Assembly (NCBI GenBank): GCA_965213525.1
Contig: OZ243889.1
Location: 248,001-312,000, forward strand
Reading direction: 5' to 3'
From: G965213525 sp965213525
GTDB taxonomy: Bacteria > Actinomycetota > Acidimicrobiia > Acidimicrobiales > Poriferisodalaceae
Length of the DNA stretch: 64,000 nt
Shown one piece after another: positions 22,809 through 33,404 of this stretch; the stretch's first letter is position 1; the number at the start of each line of letters is the position of its first letter. The notes under the pieces were generated by a model. That model was not told the origin of the DNA and searched no databases. It worked only from the letters and a program-made list of their open reading frames with translations. A program made the translations under genes and the position numbers.

Positions 22809-23459
22809 CTACAGGTCCAGTCCGGTGAGGCGGCCGAGCTCGTCCATCGCCTGGTCGGGATCGACCACCTTGATGGTGTGCATGCCCATCTGACGGGCCG
22901 GCTTGAGGTTGACGCCGAGGTCATCGAGGTAGACGACCCTCTCGGCGGTCGTGTCCGCGAGCTCGAGGGCCAGCTCGTAGAAGCGCACCTCGGGCTTGCG
23001 CACACCGACGACGCTCGACTCGACGATGCCGTGGAACGTCGCCATCACCTCGGCCACCTCGGCGGCGCCGTCGACGTCGGCGGCCATGCCCGGGCCGTGG
23101 CCGTTGCGCACGTTGTTGGTGACGCAGATGCAGCGGTACCGCTCGGCGCAGCTGCGCACCGCGGCGGCCACGCGGGGACGGACCCGCCCCGACAGACAGC
23201 CCAGCACCCGATGGCCGTCGACTCGATGGCCTCGGGCCGCCGCCTCGGCCTCGAACGCCGCAGCGAACCCCTCGGGGTCGATCTCGGACCGCTCGAGCCG
23301 GGCCCAGGCGTTGTGGTCGGCGTCGGCGGAGTTGATCGTGCGGATCAGGTCACGGGGCAGTTCGGACTCGATCTCATAGCGGTTGAAGGCCTCGAAGGGG
23401 CTGGTCGTCACCACGCCCCCGAAGTCCCACAACACCGCATCGATCGCCGCGTCACCCAT
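22809..23459 (-). CDS. HAD-superfamily hydrolase
   Basis: 216 residues. Motif I AVLWDFGGVVT (nucleophile Asp with Phe-Gly-Gly-Val-Val, as in the epoxide-hydrolase-N-terminal/yihX group), motif II CICVTNNVRNG, Lys motif VVGVRKPEVRFYELAL and motif IV VVYLDDLGVNLKPARQMGM. It should be a cytoplasmic phosphatase of small phosphorylated metabolites. ATG 23457-23459 is preceded at 10 nt by a TAGCGT box; the very long reading frame extending to 26177 on this strand is antisense to the next genes and is not used. Confidence 0.88.
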   Translation of the reverse strand: MGDAAIDAVLWDFGGVVTTSPFEAFNRYEIESELPRDLIRTINSADADHNAWARLERSEIDPEGFAAAFEAEAAARGHRVDGHRVLGCLSGRVRPRVAAAVRSCAERYRCICVTNNVRNGHGPGMAADVDGAAEVAEVMATFHGIVESSVVGVRKPEVRFYELALELADTTAERVVYLDDLGVNLKPARQMGMHTIKVVDPDQAMDELGRLTGLDL

Positions 23460-23469
23460 CGGGCGGTCG

Positions 23470-23475
23470 ACGCTA
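23470..23475 (-). promoter_or_regulatory. -10 box of the HAD hydrolase gene
   Basis: TAGCGT on the minus strand, 10 nt before the ATG; the leader would be a few bases at most. Confidence 0.4.
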
Positions 23476-23606
23476 GCCCCGGGCGGGGGCACGGTCACAA
23501 GGACCGTGATCGGCCAGCGGCGCCGTCGGTGTGGGCCCTCGGGTGACCTGCGCTGTCGGGTGCGGTCCCCGGGATGGTGCGAGCCGCGTGGTTCACTGAA
23601 TGCGCC

Positions 23607-25691
<2,085 letters not shown>

Positions 25692-25771
25692 GCCCGCAGC
25701 GCGGCGGCCAGCACGACAGGACGGCCGGCCGGGGGCCGGGGGCCGAGGCCGGGGCCCGAACACCCCACCGG

Positions 25772-25777
25772 TAACGT
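25772..25777 (+). promoter_or_regulatory. -10 box of xthA (leaderless geometry)
   Basis: TAACGT exactly 7 nt before the xthA GTG. Confidence 0.55.
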
Positions 25778-25784
25778 CGCCGCC

Positions 25785-26561
25785 GTGCGGCTCGCCAGCT
25801 GGAACGTCAACTCGTTGAACGCCCGCCTCGACCGGGTCACGTCTTGGTTGTCGTCGGCCCGTCCTGATGTGATCTGTCTGCAGGAGACCAAGTTGGCCGA
25901 CGGCGCCGTACCCGCCCTCGAGCTGCAGGCGCTCGGCTACCAGTGCGTGCACCACGGCCAGGGCCGTTGGAACGGGGTGGCGGTCTGCACCCGCCACGAC
26001 GTCGACGAGGTCGTCACCGGCTTCGCCGACGGCCTCGAGCCCGACACCGACGCTCGCCTGATCACCGTGCGCACGGCCGGGCTGACCGTGGCATCGATCT
26101 ACGTCCCCAACGGGCGCTCGGTCGATGACGACCACTACGCCTACAAGCTCTCCTGGTTGTCTCGCCTGCGCTCGCACCTCGACCTCGTCGCCGACCCCGA
26201 CGAGTCCGTCGTCGTGATGGGCGATTGGAACGTCGCCCCGTCAGACGACGACGTGTGGAGCGTCGAGGCCATGGCCGGTGGCACCCACGTCACCGATGCG
26301 GAGCGGGCGGCGGTGGCCGAGCTCCTCGAGTGGGGTCTGGTCGATCTGTTCCGAGTGTGCCACCCAGCAGCGGGCCTGTACTCGTGGTGGGACTATCGGC
26401 GAGGCGACTTCCACCAGCGGCGTGGTCTGAGGATCGACTACGCGCTGGCGACCGCAGCGGTCGCCGATCGCCTCGAGTTCGCCTTGGTCGACCGCAACGG
26501 CCGCAAGGGCTCACAGCCCTCTGATCACGCCCCCGTGCTCTTCGATCTGACAGCCGCATGA
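25785..26561 (+). CDS. xthA: Exodeoxyribonuclease III (AP endonuclease) XthA
   Basis: 258-residue exonuclease-endonuclease-phosphatase protein of base-excision repair; cleaves at abasic sites and trims 3' blocks. Motifs: RLASWNVNSLNARLD, VICLQETKLAD (metal Glu), VASIYVPNGRSVDD, VVMGDWNVAPSDDDVW, RGLRIDYALAT and C-terminal QPSDHAPVLFDL (catalytic Asp-His). The family's length is normal and no residue is missing. GTG start without a ribosome site, but with a -10 box 7 nt upstream. Confidence 0.95.
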   Translation: MRLASWNVNSLNARLDRVTSWLSSARPDVICLQETKLADGAVPALELQALGYQCVHHGQGRWNGVAVCTRHDVDEVVTGFADGLEPDTDARLITVRTAGLTVASIYVPNGRSVDDDHYAYKLSWLSRLRSHLDLVADPDESVVVMGDWNVAPSDDDVWSVEAMAGGTHVTDAERAAVAELLEWGLVDLFRVCHPAAGLYSWWDYRRGDFHQRRGLRIDYALATAAVADRLEFALVDRNGRKGSQPSDHAPVLFDLTAA

Positions 26562-26582
26562 GCCGATGACCGACGAGTCGCT

Positions 26583-27422
26583 GTGACGAGGGACGAACCC
26601 GTGGACGAACGACACGACCTGCGCGCTGGCGACGCCGCCGACAGAGGCCCGGCGGTGACGACCGGGTGGTCGCGCCGTGACGACGGTGAGACCAACGACC
26701 GCGACCGATCCCTGCACGATCTGGCCGACGCGACCCGGCGCCTCATCCACCACCTGCACGTGACCGAGGCACCCCTCGAGGTCCTCGACGGCATCGGGGC
26801 GGCGGTGGCGGGCATGGCCCGGTTGCTGGAGGCCCACCCCCAGGGGCGCGTCTACGAGGGGTTCGCCGAGGCGGTGACCGCCGACGCCCCGTCGGCGTTC
26901 TTCGAGTTCAGCCCCGTGATCGGCCGGTCCAACCCCCTGGCCCCCCCGGCGGTGCTGTGGGTCGAACATGGTGTCGTGCACGGCCGGGCCCTGTTCGCCG
27001 AGGCCTACGAGGGACCGCCGGGGTGCGTGCACGGCGGGTTCATCGCAGCCACCTTCGACGAGGTGCTCGGCATGACGCAGAACTCGACGGGGCGTCCCGG
27101 CATGACCGGGACGCTGACCGTCCGCTACCGGGCACCGACGCCCCTGCACACCGAGCTGCGACTGATCGGTGAGGTCGATCGCGTCGAGGGTCGCAAGCTG
27201 TTCAGCTCGGGCCGCATGTACGCCGGTGACCGCCTCACCGCCGAGGCCGACGGGGTGTTCGTGGCCGTCGATCCCTCCCAGCTGGCCAGCTTGGCCGACC
27301 GCCGGGCGTCGAGCCGACGGCCGGCCCCTCGGTCCCAACGTTGGGCGTCGGACGGTCGGCCCGCCCCTCAGGCCGAACGTTGGGCGTCGGACGGTCGGCC
27401 CACCCCTCAGGCCGAACGCTGA
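26583..27422 (+). CDS. Hotdog-fold (PaaI-like) thioesterase with repeat tail
   Basis: 279 residues. The hotdog domain occupies about residues 100-225: SNPLAPPAVLWVEHG, AYEGPPGCVHGGFIAATFDEVLG (central helix with the His-Gly-Gly motif of 4HBT/PaaI thioesterases), TGTLTVRYRAPTPLHTELR and GRKLFSSGRMYAG. It should hydrolyse an acyl-CoA. The N-terminal ~80 residues are charged and helical. The last 40 residues are three copies of a 13-residue unit (RWASDGRPAPQAE) from a 39-bp DNA repeat. GTG 26583 is used; GTG 26601 is possible. It converges on the helicase gene and overlaps its end by 16 nt. Confidence 0.85.
   Translation: MTRDEPVDERHDLRAGDAADRGPAVTTGWSRRDDGETNDRDRSLHDLADATRRLIHHLHVTEAPLEVLDGIGAAVAGMARLLEAHPQGRVYEGFAEAVTADAPSAFFEFSPVIGRSNPLAPPAVLWVEHGVVHGRALFAEAYEGPPGCVHGGFIAATFDEVLGMTQNSTGRPGMTGTLTVRYRAPTPLHTELRLIGEVDRVEGRKLFSSGRMYAGDRLTAEADGVFVAVDPSQLASLADRRASSRRPAPRSQRWASDGRPAPQAERWASDGRPTPQAER
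27300..27416 (+). repeat. Three tandem copies of a 39-bp unit
   Basis: Copies at 27300-27338 (diverged), 27339-27377 and 27378-27416 (the last two nearly identical). They encode the C-terminus of the thioesterase, and the last copy also supplies the stop codon and final codons of the convergent helicase gene. Confidence 0.85.
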
Positions 27423-29200
27423 CCGGACGCCGGCGGATCCGCTTCGGTGCCCTCCGCCCCGGCTGTGTCGCAGGAGTCGAGGGCGGCGAGCAGCGACGCA
27501 CCGTGGCGGTCTGCCGCCGCGGGTCCCCAGCCGAGGCGTGCGCTCAACTCGTCGACATCGCAGGGCGGCGCGCCGGCGAGGAGACGCACCTGGGGATCGC
27601 CGAGCACCGACTCGGGAGCGCACCAGCCTGCGGCGGCACGTCGGGCGCGCCACCGCCGCACGGCTGCAACCCGCTCGTGGACGTTCGTCGCGTCGCCGTC
27701 GAGGGCGCTGCGTGCCTGGTCGAGCTCAGCCCGCCACGCCGCCCGCGAGGGGGCGACGCTGCCGGCGGGCTCGATGACGGCCCCGCCCGCCAGGGCCGCC
27801 CCGGACGACGGGGAGTCGAGCTCCAGCTCGTCCAGCAGCGGCGAGCGCGGTCGCACCGATCCGGGCGGGTCACCGGGGCGGTGCTCGGCCCAGGTGATGT
27901 GCACCGATTCGGACGCCCGGGTGAGTGCGACGTAGAGCAGGCGTCGCTCCTCGGCGACGGCGTCTGGGGTGCGGGCGCTCGGGTGGGGGAGGTGGTCGGC
28001 GTCGGCGCCGGCGACGACCACGACCGGCCACTCCAAGCCCTTGGCGGCGTGGATGGTGGTGACGAGCACCGCCGGGCTCCCGGGCTCAGGCGTCTTGGCG
28101 GTGGCGAGGCCCCGGGCAGACAGGCGTCGGCCGAGATCGGCCACCAGCGCCCGGGTGCGGGCCAGCACCACCACATCACTGAGCTCGAGACCCCGGGCTC
28201 TGGCGTCCTCGACGAGGCCGACGATCCCGGCCGCTTCTGCGTCGGCGTCAGGCGCTGACCAGGCGCCGGGCGGGCGGCCGGGGCCCACGGCGCTGCGCGG
28301 CGGGTCGATGGTCAACCCCCTGGCGGCGGCGTCGACGATGGCCTGGGGGCAGCGGTAGGTCACCCCGAGGCGCACGGTCACCACCTCGGGACGACGAACC
28401 GACAGCGAGTCGAGGGCGGCGGGGTCGGCGCCGTTGAACCCGTAGATGGCCTGGTGGGGGTCGCCGACGACGAACAGGGTGGACTCAGGTCCTGACAGCG
28501 CGTCGAGAGCGGCGGCCTGGGTGGGGTTGACGTCTTGGAACTCGTCGACGAGGACGTCGGCCAACCGCCACCGCTGGGCCGCGCCGAACACCGGATCGTC
28601 GTCGACCGCCACCTGCCAGGCTCGCAGGAGATCGTGGAAGTCGAGCACGCCCCGTCGTCGCTTCCACCTCTCGTACGCCCGCACCGAGGCCACGGCGAGC
28701 TCGACCTCGTCGTCGCCCCAGCCCGGGGGCGGCCGGTGGCGGAGGTCGTCTGCGGCGAGGCCCTGTGACCCCGCCCACGACCACAACCGGGCCAGCTCGT
28801 CGCGCCGGGCGGGGGGGCTCTCGGGTTCGAGCTCACCGAGCGCCTCAGACGGCGATCCGAGCACCCGGGGCGGGCGCCGCCCGCGGTCCTCGGCCCGTCG
28901 GTGCAGCTGGGCGAGGGCGACGGCGTGCATGGTGCCGACCGTCGCACCCTGCACGCCGAGGGCTCTGAGTCGGCTGGCGACCTCTGCTGCGGCACGACGG
29001 GTGAAGGTGACGACCAGCATCCGTCGCGGGTCATCACCCATCGACACCCGCCAGGCCGCCCGACGGGTCAGGACCCGCGTCTTGCCCGAGCCCGGCGGGG
29101 CGATCACCCCGACGGCTGTCGCCTCGCAGGTGACCGCGGCGTGCTGGGCCTCGTCGAGGCCTTCCAGCACCGGCGTCGCCCCCGCCGAGGTCACGCCCAC
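27407..29200 (-). CDS. UvrD/Rep-family ATP-dependent DNA helicase
   Basis: 597-residue superfamily 1A helicase. Motifs: Q LDEAQHAAV, I VIAPPGSGKTRVLTRRA, Ia VVTFTRRAAAEVASRL, II ADVLVDEFQDVNPTQ, III LFVVGDPHQAIYGFNGAD, IV VTYRCPQ, V VTTIHAAKGLEWPVVVV and VI RRLLYVALTRASESVHI. It is shorter than UvrD/PcrA (about 720 residues), with reduced 1B/2B subdomains. The role is probably repair or recombination. GTG 29200 overlaps the stop of the upstream metallopeptidase gene by 10 nt. The 3' end lies in the 39-bp repeat of the opposing gene. Confidence 0.9.
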   Translation of the reverse strand: MGVTSAGATPVLEGLDEAQHAAVTCEATAVGVIAPPGSGKTRVLTRRAAWRVSMGDDPRRMLVVTFTRRAAAEVASRLRALGVQGATVGTMHAVALAQLHRRAEDRGRRPPRVLGSPSEALGELEPESPPARRDELARLWSWAGSQGLAADDLRHRPPPGWGDDEVELAVASVRAYERWKRRRGVLDFHDLLRAWQVAVDDDPVFGAAQRWRLADVLVDEFQDVNPTQAAALDALSGPESTLFVVGDPHQAIYGFNGADPAALDSLSVRRPEVVTVRLGVTYRCPQAIVDAAARGLTIDPPRSAVGPGRPPGAWSAPDADAEAAGIVGLVEDARARGLELSDVVVLARTRALVADLGRRLSARGLATAKTPEPGSPAVLVTTIHAAKGLEWPVVVVAGADADHLPHPSARTPDAVAEERRLLYVALTRASESVHITWAEHRPGDPPGSVRPRSPLLDELELDSPSSGAALAGGAVIEPAGSVAPSRAAWRAELDQARSALDGDATNVHERVAAVRRWRARRAAAGWCAPESVLGDPQVRLLAGAPPCDVDELSARLGWGPAAADRHGASLLAALDSCDTAGAEGTEADPPASGQRSA

Positions 29201-29532
29201 CCCAGCTCGTGGAGGCGCTCGTCAGAGATGCCGAAGTGGTGGGCGACCTCGTGCACGACGGTGATGCGGACCTGCTCGACCACGTCGGCTTCGTCGGCGC
29301 ACATGGCCAGCAGGGGTCGACGGAAGATGCGGATGCGGTCGGGGAGCGCGCCGTGGTAGTCGGCGCGCTCGGTCAAGGGCACGCCCTCGTACAGCCCGAG
29401 CACGCCGGCCTCGGGCGGATGCTCGGCGACCTGGACCACGACGTTGTCCATGCGGGCCCACAGCTCGTCGGGCACCTCGTCGAGCGCCGCGGCGACCAGC
29501 TCGTCGAACCGCTCCCTGGGCACGTCGACCAC
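29191..29532 (-). CDS. Zincin-like metallopeptidase family protein
   Basis: 113 residues with VVHEVAHHFGISDERLHELGW, the HExxH-type motif (here HEVAH) plus third ligand typical of the small zincin_1 family; most members are of unknown substrate. The N-terminus (RERFDELVAAALDEVP) is also family-like, as is the GLYEGVPLTER segment. GTG 29532 is chosen because a TACCCT box lies 8 nt upstream. Longer readings to 30036 are antisense to the next gene. Probably transcribed with the helicase. Confidence 0.85.
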   Translation of the reverse strand: MVDVPRERFDELVAAALDEVPDELWARMDNVVVQVAEHPPEAGVLGLYEGVPLTERADYHGALPDRIRIFRRPLLAMCADEADVVEQVRITVVHEVAHHFGISDERLHELGWA

Positions 29533-29540
29533 CCTCGGAG

Positions 29541-29546
29541 AGGGTA
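29541..29546 (-). promoter_or_regulatory. -10 box of the zincin gene
   Basis: TACCCT on the minus strand, 8 nt before the GTG at 29532. Confidence 0.45.
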
Positions 29547-29626
29547 GCGACGCCCTGTTCGCCGCCGGTGGGACCGCAGGCAGCACTCGACCGCACCGGG
29601 GAGCTGGGGGATGTGAGGATCGGGGC

Positions 29627-30391
29627 GTGAGCGTGCGCACGATCAGCCTCGTCCCCTCCGTGACAGAGACGGTGTCAGCGTGGGGGATCGTGCCGGTCGC
29701 CTGCACCCGGTTCTGCGAGCGCGACGACCTCGAGGCGGTCGGCGGCACGAAGGACCCCGACATCGAACGCATCGTCGAGCTGGCGCCTGACGTGGTGGTG
29801 GTCGACACCGAGGAGAACCGACGTGACGACGCCCAGGCGCTCAGGGCGGCCGGTCTGGACGTCCACGTGCTCGCCGTCCGCTCGGTGGCTGACGTCGACG
29901 ACCAGCTGGCGGGGCTCGCACACCGGCTCGGCGTGCCGAGCCCACCCCGCCACGCGGCCACATCGGCACCCCCGCCGACGTGGCGGGGCGTCGTCCCCAT
30001 CTGGAGACGGCCCTGGATGCTGCTCGGCCCGGGCACCTACGGCGCCGACCTGTTGGCCCACGCCGGCGTCGAGGTGATGAGCCCCGGCGGCGGCCCCTAT
30101 GAGCCTGCCGAGCTCGACACCTGGGGCGACGTCGCCCCCGACGTGGTGATCGCCCCCGATGAGCCCTACCCGTTCGGCCCCCGCCACCACGACGAGCTGG
30201 CGACCGTGGCCCCCGTGGTGTTCGTCGACGGCGCCGACCTGTTCTGGTGGGGGGCGCGCACCTCGTCGGCCATGAGCCGCCTGGCTGCGGTGGTGGCCGC
30301 CGGCCCGACGGCGGCGCCCCATCCCTCACAGGGTGACGAGTCATCCGGGCGCAGCGGCCTTGACGGGCTCGATCGCAGCACCGCAGGCTGA
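29627..30391 (+). CDS. BtuF-like helical-backbone metal-receptor protein without signal peptide
   Basis: 254 residues resembling the periplasmic cobalamin/iron-siderophore binding fold: RTISLVPSVTETVSAWG, VVGGTKDP-like VGGTKDPDIERIVEL, APDVVVVDTEENRRDDAQAL, then the second lobe with LLGPGTYGADLLAHAGVEV and DVAPDVVIAPDEPYPF. No signal peptide or lipobox precedes the fold at GTG 29627 (GAGG upstream), so it would be cytoplasmic, unlike transporter receptors. Such unsecreted BtuF relatives occur in Actinobacteria; their ligand is not settled. No ABC transporter gene is adjacent. The last ~30 residues are a low-complexity tail. Confidence 0.8.
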   Translation: MSVRTISLVPSVTETVSAWGIVPVACTRFCERDDLEAVGGTKDPDIERIVELAPDVVVVDTEENRRDDAQALRAAGLDVHVLAVRSVADVDDQLAGLAHRLGVPSPPRHAATSAPPPTWRGVVPIWRRPWMLLGPGTYGADLLAHAGVEVMSPGGGPYEPAELDTWGDVAPDVVIAPDEPYPFGPRHHDELATVAPVVFVDGADLFWWGARTSSAMSRLAAVVAAGPTAAPHPSQGDESSGRSGLDGLDRSTAG

Positions 30392-30397
30392 CCGGCC

Positions 30398-31273
30398 ATG
30401 GCACAGGCATCGGTCGGAGCGGTCACCCTCGAGTACGAGACCCACGGCGACCCCAGCGATCCCGCCCTGTTGCTGATCATGGGTCTCGGGGCCCAGCTCA
30501 CGGTGTGGGACGACGGCTTCGTGGACGAGCTGGTCGCCCGGGGCCTGCACGTCGTCCGCTTCGACAACCGCGACGTCGGGTTGTCGACCAAGACCACGGG
30601 CTCACCGCCGGATCTGGTGGCGCTCATCGGAGCGGCGATGGGCGGGACCAGCCCCCCCGAGGTGCCGTACACGTTGTCAGAGATGGCCGCTGATGCCGTC
30701 GGCCTGCTCGATCACCTCGGGATCGAGGCTGCCCACGTCGTCGGCGCCTCGCTCGGCGGGATGGTCGCCCAGATGGTGGCGATCGAGCACCCCGCCCGCG
30801 TCCTCAGCCTCACGTCGATCATGTCCACGACCGGGGCCCGTGACGTCGGCCAGGCGACGGGCGGCACGCTCGGGCTCCTGCTCGGCCCGCTGCCAAAGGG
30901 CCGTGAGGCCATCGTCGACCGTGGGATCGATGTCACCCGGGCGATCGCCGGCCCCCACTTCGACGAGGATCGCGCCCGTCGACGGGCCGAGACGGGCTAC
31001 GACCGCTGCCACCACCCGGTCGGGGTGGCGTTCCAGATGGCGGCGGTGGTCGGCACCGGCGATCGGACCGACCGCCTGGGTGGTCTCGACGTCCCCGCCC
31101 TCGTCATCCACGGGGCGGTCGATCCCCTCGTCACGCTGTCGGGCGGCGAGGCCACCGCGGCGGCGGTGCCCGGCGCCCGGCTGGTCGTGCTCGACGACAT
31201 GGGACATGACCTGCCCGAGCCCCTCTGGGGACGCATCGCCGACGAGATCGCCGCCGTGGTCACCCGCGCCTGA
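30398..31273 (+). CDS. Alpha/beta-fold hydrolase
   Basis: 291 residues. Oxyanion region LLLIMGLGAQL, VVRFDNRDVGLSTK, nucleophile elbow VVGASLGGMVAQMVA (Ser), acid in VIHGAVDPLV and His in LDDMGHDLPEPLW. The length and the cap region between 160 and 220 fit the haloperoxidase/esterase-like group (for example 3-oxoadipate enol-lactonase relatives), but the substrate cannot be told. It starts 7 nt after the BtuF-like gene, so both are likely one transcript. Confidence 0.88.
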   Translation: MAQASVGAVTLEYETHGDPSDPALLLIMGLGAQLTVWDDGFVDELVARGLHVVRFDNRDVGLSTKTTGSPPDLVALIGAAMGGTSPPEVPYTLSEMAADAVGLLDHLGIEAAHVVGASLGGMVAQMVAIEHPARVLSLTSIMSTTGARDVGQATGGTLGLLLGPLPKGREAIVDRGIDVTRAIAGPHFDEDRARRRAETGYDRCHHPVGVAFQMAAVVGTGDRTDRLGGLDVPALVIHGAVDPLVTLSGGEATAAAVPGARLVVLDDMGHDLPEPLWGRIADEIAAVVTRA

Positions 31274-31307
31274 GCCCGACGGGCGGGTCAGCCCGACGGG
31301 CGGGCCA
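31274..31307 (+). repeat. Two 17-bp direct repeats with internal dyads
   Basis: GCCCGACGGGCGGGTCA and GCCCGACGGGCGGGCCA in tandem directly after a stop codon. Each copy contains the dyad GCCC-GAC-GGGC. It could act as a terminator for the alpha/beta hydrolase gene. Confidence 0.45.
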
Positions 31308-31376
31308 CCGGGGCTCAGCACCGACCGCGCCGCCCCCTGGCGCCGCTGCGATCTGGCAGCGCCACCGGCCGGGCCG

Positions 31377-31382
31377 TAGCGT
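31377..31382 (+). promoter_or_regulatory. -10 box upstream of the CaiB-family gene
   Basis: TAGCGT about 30 nt before GTG 31413; here a real ribosome site (GAGGGGGG) follows, so this mRNA has a short leader. Confidence 0.4.
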
Positions 31383-31412
31383 CGGCCGGGTCGTCGACGA
31401 GGGGGGCAGGCC

Positions 31413-32558
31413 GTGGCCGGACCGTTGCAGGGTGTGCGGGTCATCGAGATCCAGGGGATCGGGCCGGGCCCGTTCTGCGGGATGATGCTGTCAGACATGG
31501 GCGCCGACGTCATCCGCGTCGACCGCGCCGCTGCGGTACGTGGCGGCGATCCGTCGACCCCCCCTGCCGACGTCTTGGCCCGAGGGCGGCGCTCCATCGG
31601 CGTCGATCTCAAGCACCCCGACGGCGTCGAGACCGTGCTGCGCCTCGTCGAGTCGGCCGACGCCCTCTTCGAGGGCTTCCGGCCCGGGGTCGCCGAACGC
31701 CTCGGCATCGGTCCCGACGAGTGCCTCGCTCGCAAGCCGGCGCTGGTCTACGGGCGCATGACCGGGTGGGGTCAAGAAGGCCCGATCGCCCACGCTGCCG
31801 GGCACGACATCAACTACATCGCGCTCACCGGGGCCCTGCACGCCATCGGACGCGAAGGCGAGCGTCCGGTGCCGCCCCTCAACCTCGTCGGTGACTTCGG
31901 CGGCGGGGGCATGCTGCTCGCCTACGGGATGGTGTGCGCCCTGCTGCGGGCCCGCCAGAGCGGCGAGGGCCAGGTCGTCGACGCCGCCATGGTCGACGGA
32001 GCAGCGACCCTGATGGCGATGTTCTACTCGATGTCGGCGATGGGGGTCTGGAACGACCAGCGCGGCGTCAACCTGCTCGACGGCGGCGCCCACTTCTATG
32101 ACACCTACGAGTGCGCCGACGGGCGCCACATCTCGGTCGGGTCGATCGAACCGCAGTTCTACGCCCTGTTGCTCGAGCACACCGGTCTGGGCGCCGACGA
32201 GCTGGGTGCCCAGATGGACAAGGCGTCCTGGTCGGCGTCCTCGGCGCGCCTCGCCGAGGTGTTCCGCCAACGCACACGGGACGAGTGGACCGAGATCATG
32301 GAGGGCACCGACGTCTGCTTCGCCCCGGTGCTGAGCCTCGCCGAGGCGCCCCAGCACCCGCACTTGGCGGCCAGGGGCACCTTCACCGAGGTCGCCGGGG
32401 TGGTGCAGCCGGCCCCGGCGCCCCGCCTCTCGGCGACGGTGCCCGAGGTGCAGGGACCGCCAGCTCACGCCGGCCAGCACACCGACGAGATCCTGAGCGA
32501 GCTCGGCTACGACGCCGCGGACCTCACCAAGCTGCGAGACGCCGGCGCGGTGGCCTGA
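31413..32558 (+). CDS. CaiB/BaiF CoA-transferase family, alpha-methylacyl-CoA racemase
   Basis: 381 residues. Motifs: GVRVIEIQGIGPGPFCGMML, VIRVDR, SIGVDLKHPDGVETV, EGFRPGVAERLGIG, GRMTGWGQ and AGHDINYIALTG. The likely racemase residues are His 131 (GHDINY), Asp 161 (LVGDFGGGG) and Glu 233 (DTYECADG), matching those known from Mycobacterium tuberculosis MCR. That favours a 2-methylacyl-CoA racemase for branched-chain or sterol side-chain degradation over a CoA transferase. GTG 31413 follows a GAGGGGGGCAGG ribosome site. No beta-oxidation genes flank it directly; an enoyl-CoA hydratase is at 56.1 kb. Confidence 0.9.
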   Translation: MAGPLQGVRVIEIQGIGPGPFCGMMLSDMGADVIRVDRAAAVRGGDPSTPPADVLARGRRSIGVDLKHPDGVETVLRLVESADALFEGFRPGVAERLGIGPDECLARKPALVYGRMTGWGQEGPIAHAAGHDINYIALTGALHAIGREGERPVPPLNLVGDFGGGGMLLAYGMVCALLRARQSGEGQVVDAAMVDGAATLMAMFYSMSAMGVWNDQRGVNLLDGGAHFYDTYECADGRHISVGSIEPQFYALLLEHTGLGADELGAQMDKASWSASSARLAEVFRQRTRDEWTEIMEGTDVCFAPVLSLAEAPQHPHLAARGTFTEVAGVVQPAPAPRLSATVPEVQGPPAHAGQHTDEILSELGYDAADLTKLRDAGAVA

Positions 32559-32600
32559 GCCCGTCCTCGGGCGAGCAGGCGTCGATCAGGCGGGCGTCGG

Positions 32601-32606
32601 TAGCCT
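32601..32606 (+). promoter_or_regulatory. -10 box of the PIG-L gene
   Basis: TAGCCT, 9 nt before ATG 32616, with no ribosome site between. Confidence 0.45.
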
Positions 32607-32615
32607 CTGGCCCCG

Positions 32616-33404
32616 ATGGCCACGCTCGTGATGTTGCACGCCCACCCCGATGACGAGGCGATCTCGACGGGGGGGACGATGGCCCGGGCGGTCGAGGAGG
32701 GCCATCGGGTCGTGCTCGTGGTGGCCACCGGCGGAGAGCTCGGCGAGGTGGCCGAGGACGTGCTCGAGGCCTCAGAGGCGCTCGGTGACCGCCGGCGCGA
32801 CGAGGTGACCGCCGCCGCCGCCGAGCTCGGAGCCCAGCGGGTCGAGCTGCTCGGCTACCGCGACTCGGGGATGATGGGCGAGGCGTCCAACGCCGACCCG
32901 GCGTGCTTCTGGCAAGCGGACGTCGACGAGGCCGCCGTGCGCCTCGCCGCCATCTGCCGGGAGGAGCGAGCCGACGTGCTCACCTGCTACGACGACCACG
33001 GCGGCTACGGGCACCCCGATCACATCCAGGTGCACCGGGTGGGCCACCGGGCGGCCGAGCTCGCCGGGGTGGCCGAGGTGTACGAGGCGACGATGGACCG
33101 TGATCACCTCGGCGCGCTGGTGCGGCGGGCTCGGGCAGCCGGCGACGGACCCCCCGAGGACGGGTCGTCGCCCGAGCTCGACGAGGCGACGTTCGGCACG
33201 CCCGCGGCCCAGATCACCACCGTGGTCGACGTGACCGCCCAGCTCGACAAGAAGCGGGCGGCGATGCGGGCCCACGCCTCGCAGATCCCCGCCGACTCGT
33301 TCTTCCTGCGCCTCGATGACGACTCGTTCGCCGAGGCCTTCGGAGCCGAGTGGTTCATCCGGTCGCGGGGGCACGGCGACGGACCCGCCGGGGCGCTGTG
33401 GTAG
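32616..33404 (+). CDS. PIG-L family deacetylase (MshB/Mca-like)
   Basis: 262 residues. Zinc motif MLHAHPDDEAISTGGTMAR near the N-terminus and the second site YDDHGGYGHPDHIQVHRVG. These are LmbE/PIG-L deacetylases; in Actinobacteria close relatives deacetylate GlcNAc-inositol (MshB) or cleave mycothiol conjugates (Mca). The C-terminal FGTPAAQITTVVDV and KRAAMRAHASQIPADSFF segments fit the Mca/MshB clade. The exact substrate is not decided from sequence. It starts a run of four overlapping genes ending at 34409. Confidence 0.88.
   Translation: MATLVMLHAHPDDEAISTGGTMARAVEEGHRVVLVVATGGELGEVAEDVLEASEALGDRRRDEVTAAAAELGAQRVELLGYRDSGMMGEASNADPACFWQADVDEAAVRLAAICREERADVLTCYDDHGGYGHPDHIQVHRVGHRAAELAGVAEVYEATMDRDHLGALVRRARAAGDGPPEDGSSPELDEATFGTPAAQITTVVDVTAQLDKKRAAMRAHASQIPADSFFLRLDDDSFAEAFGAEWFIRSRGHGDGPAGALW

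Noticed and set aside
31274..31412. Small RNA gene between the alpha/beta hydrolase and CaiB genes
   Set aside because: The 17-bp repeats and the TAGCGT box are explained by a terminator and a promoter; no independent transcript is supported.
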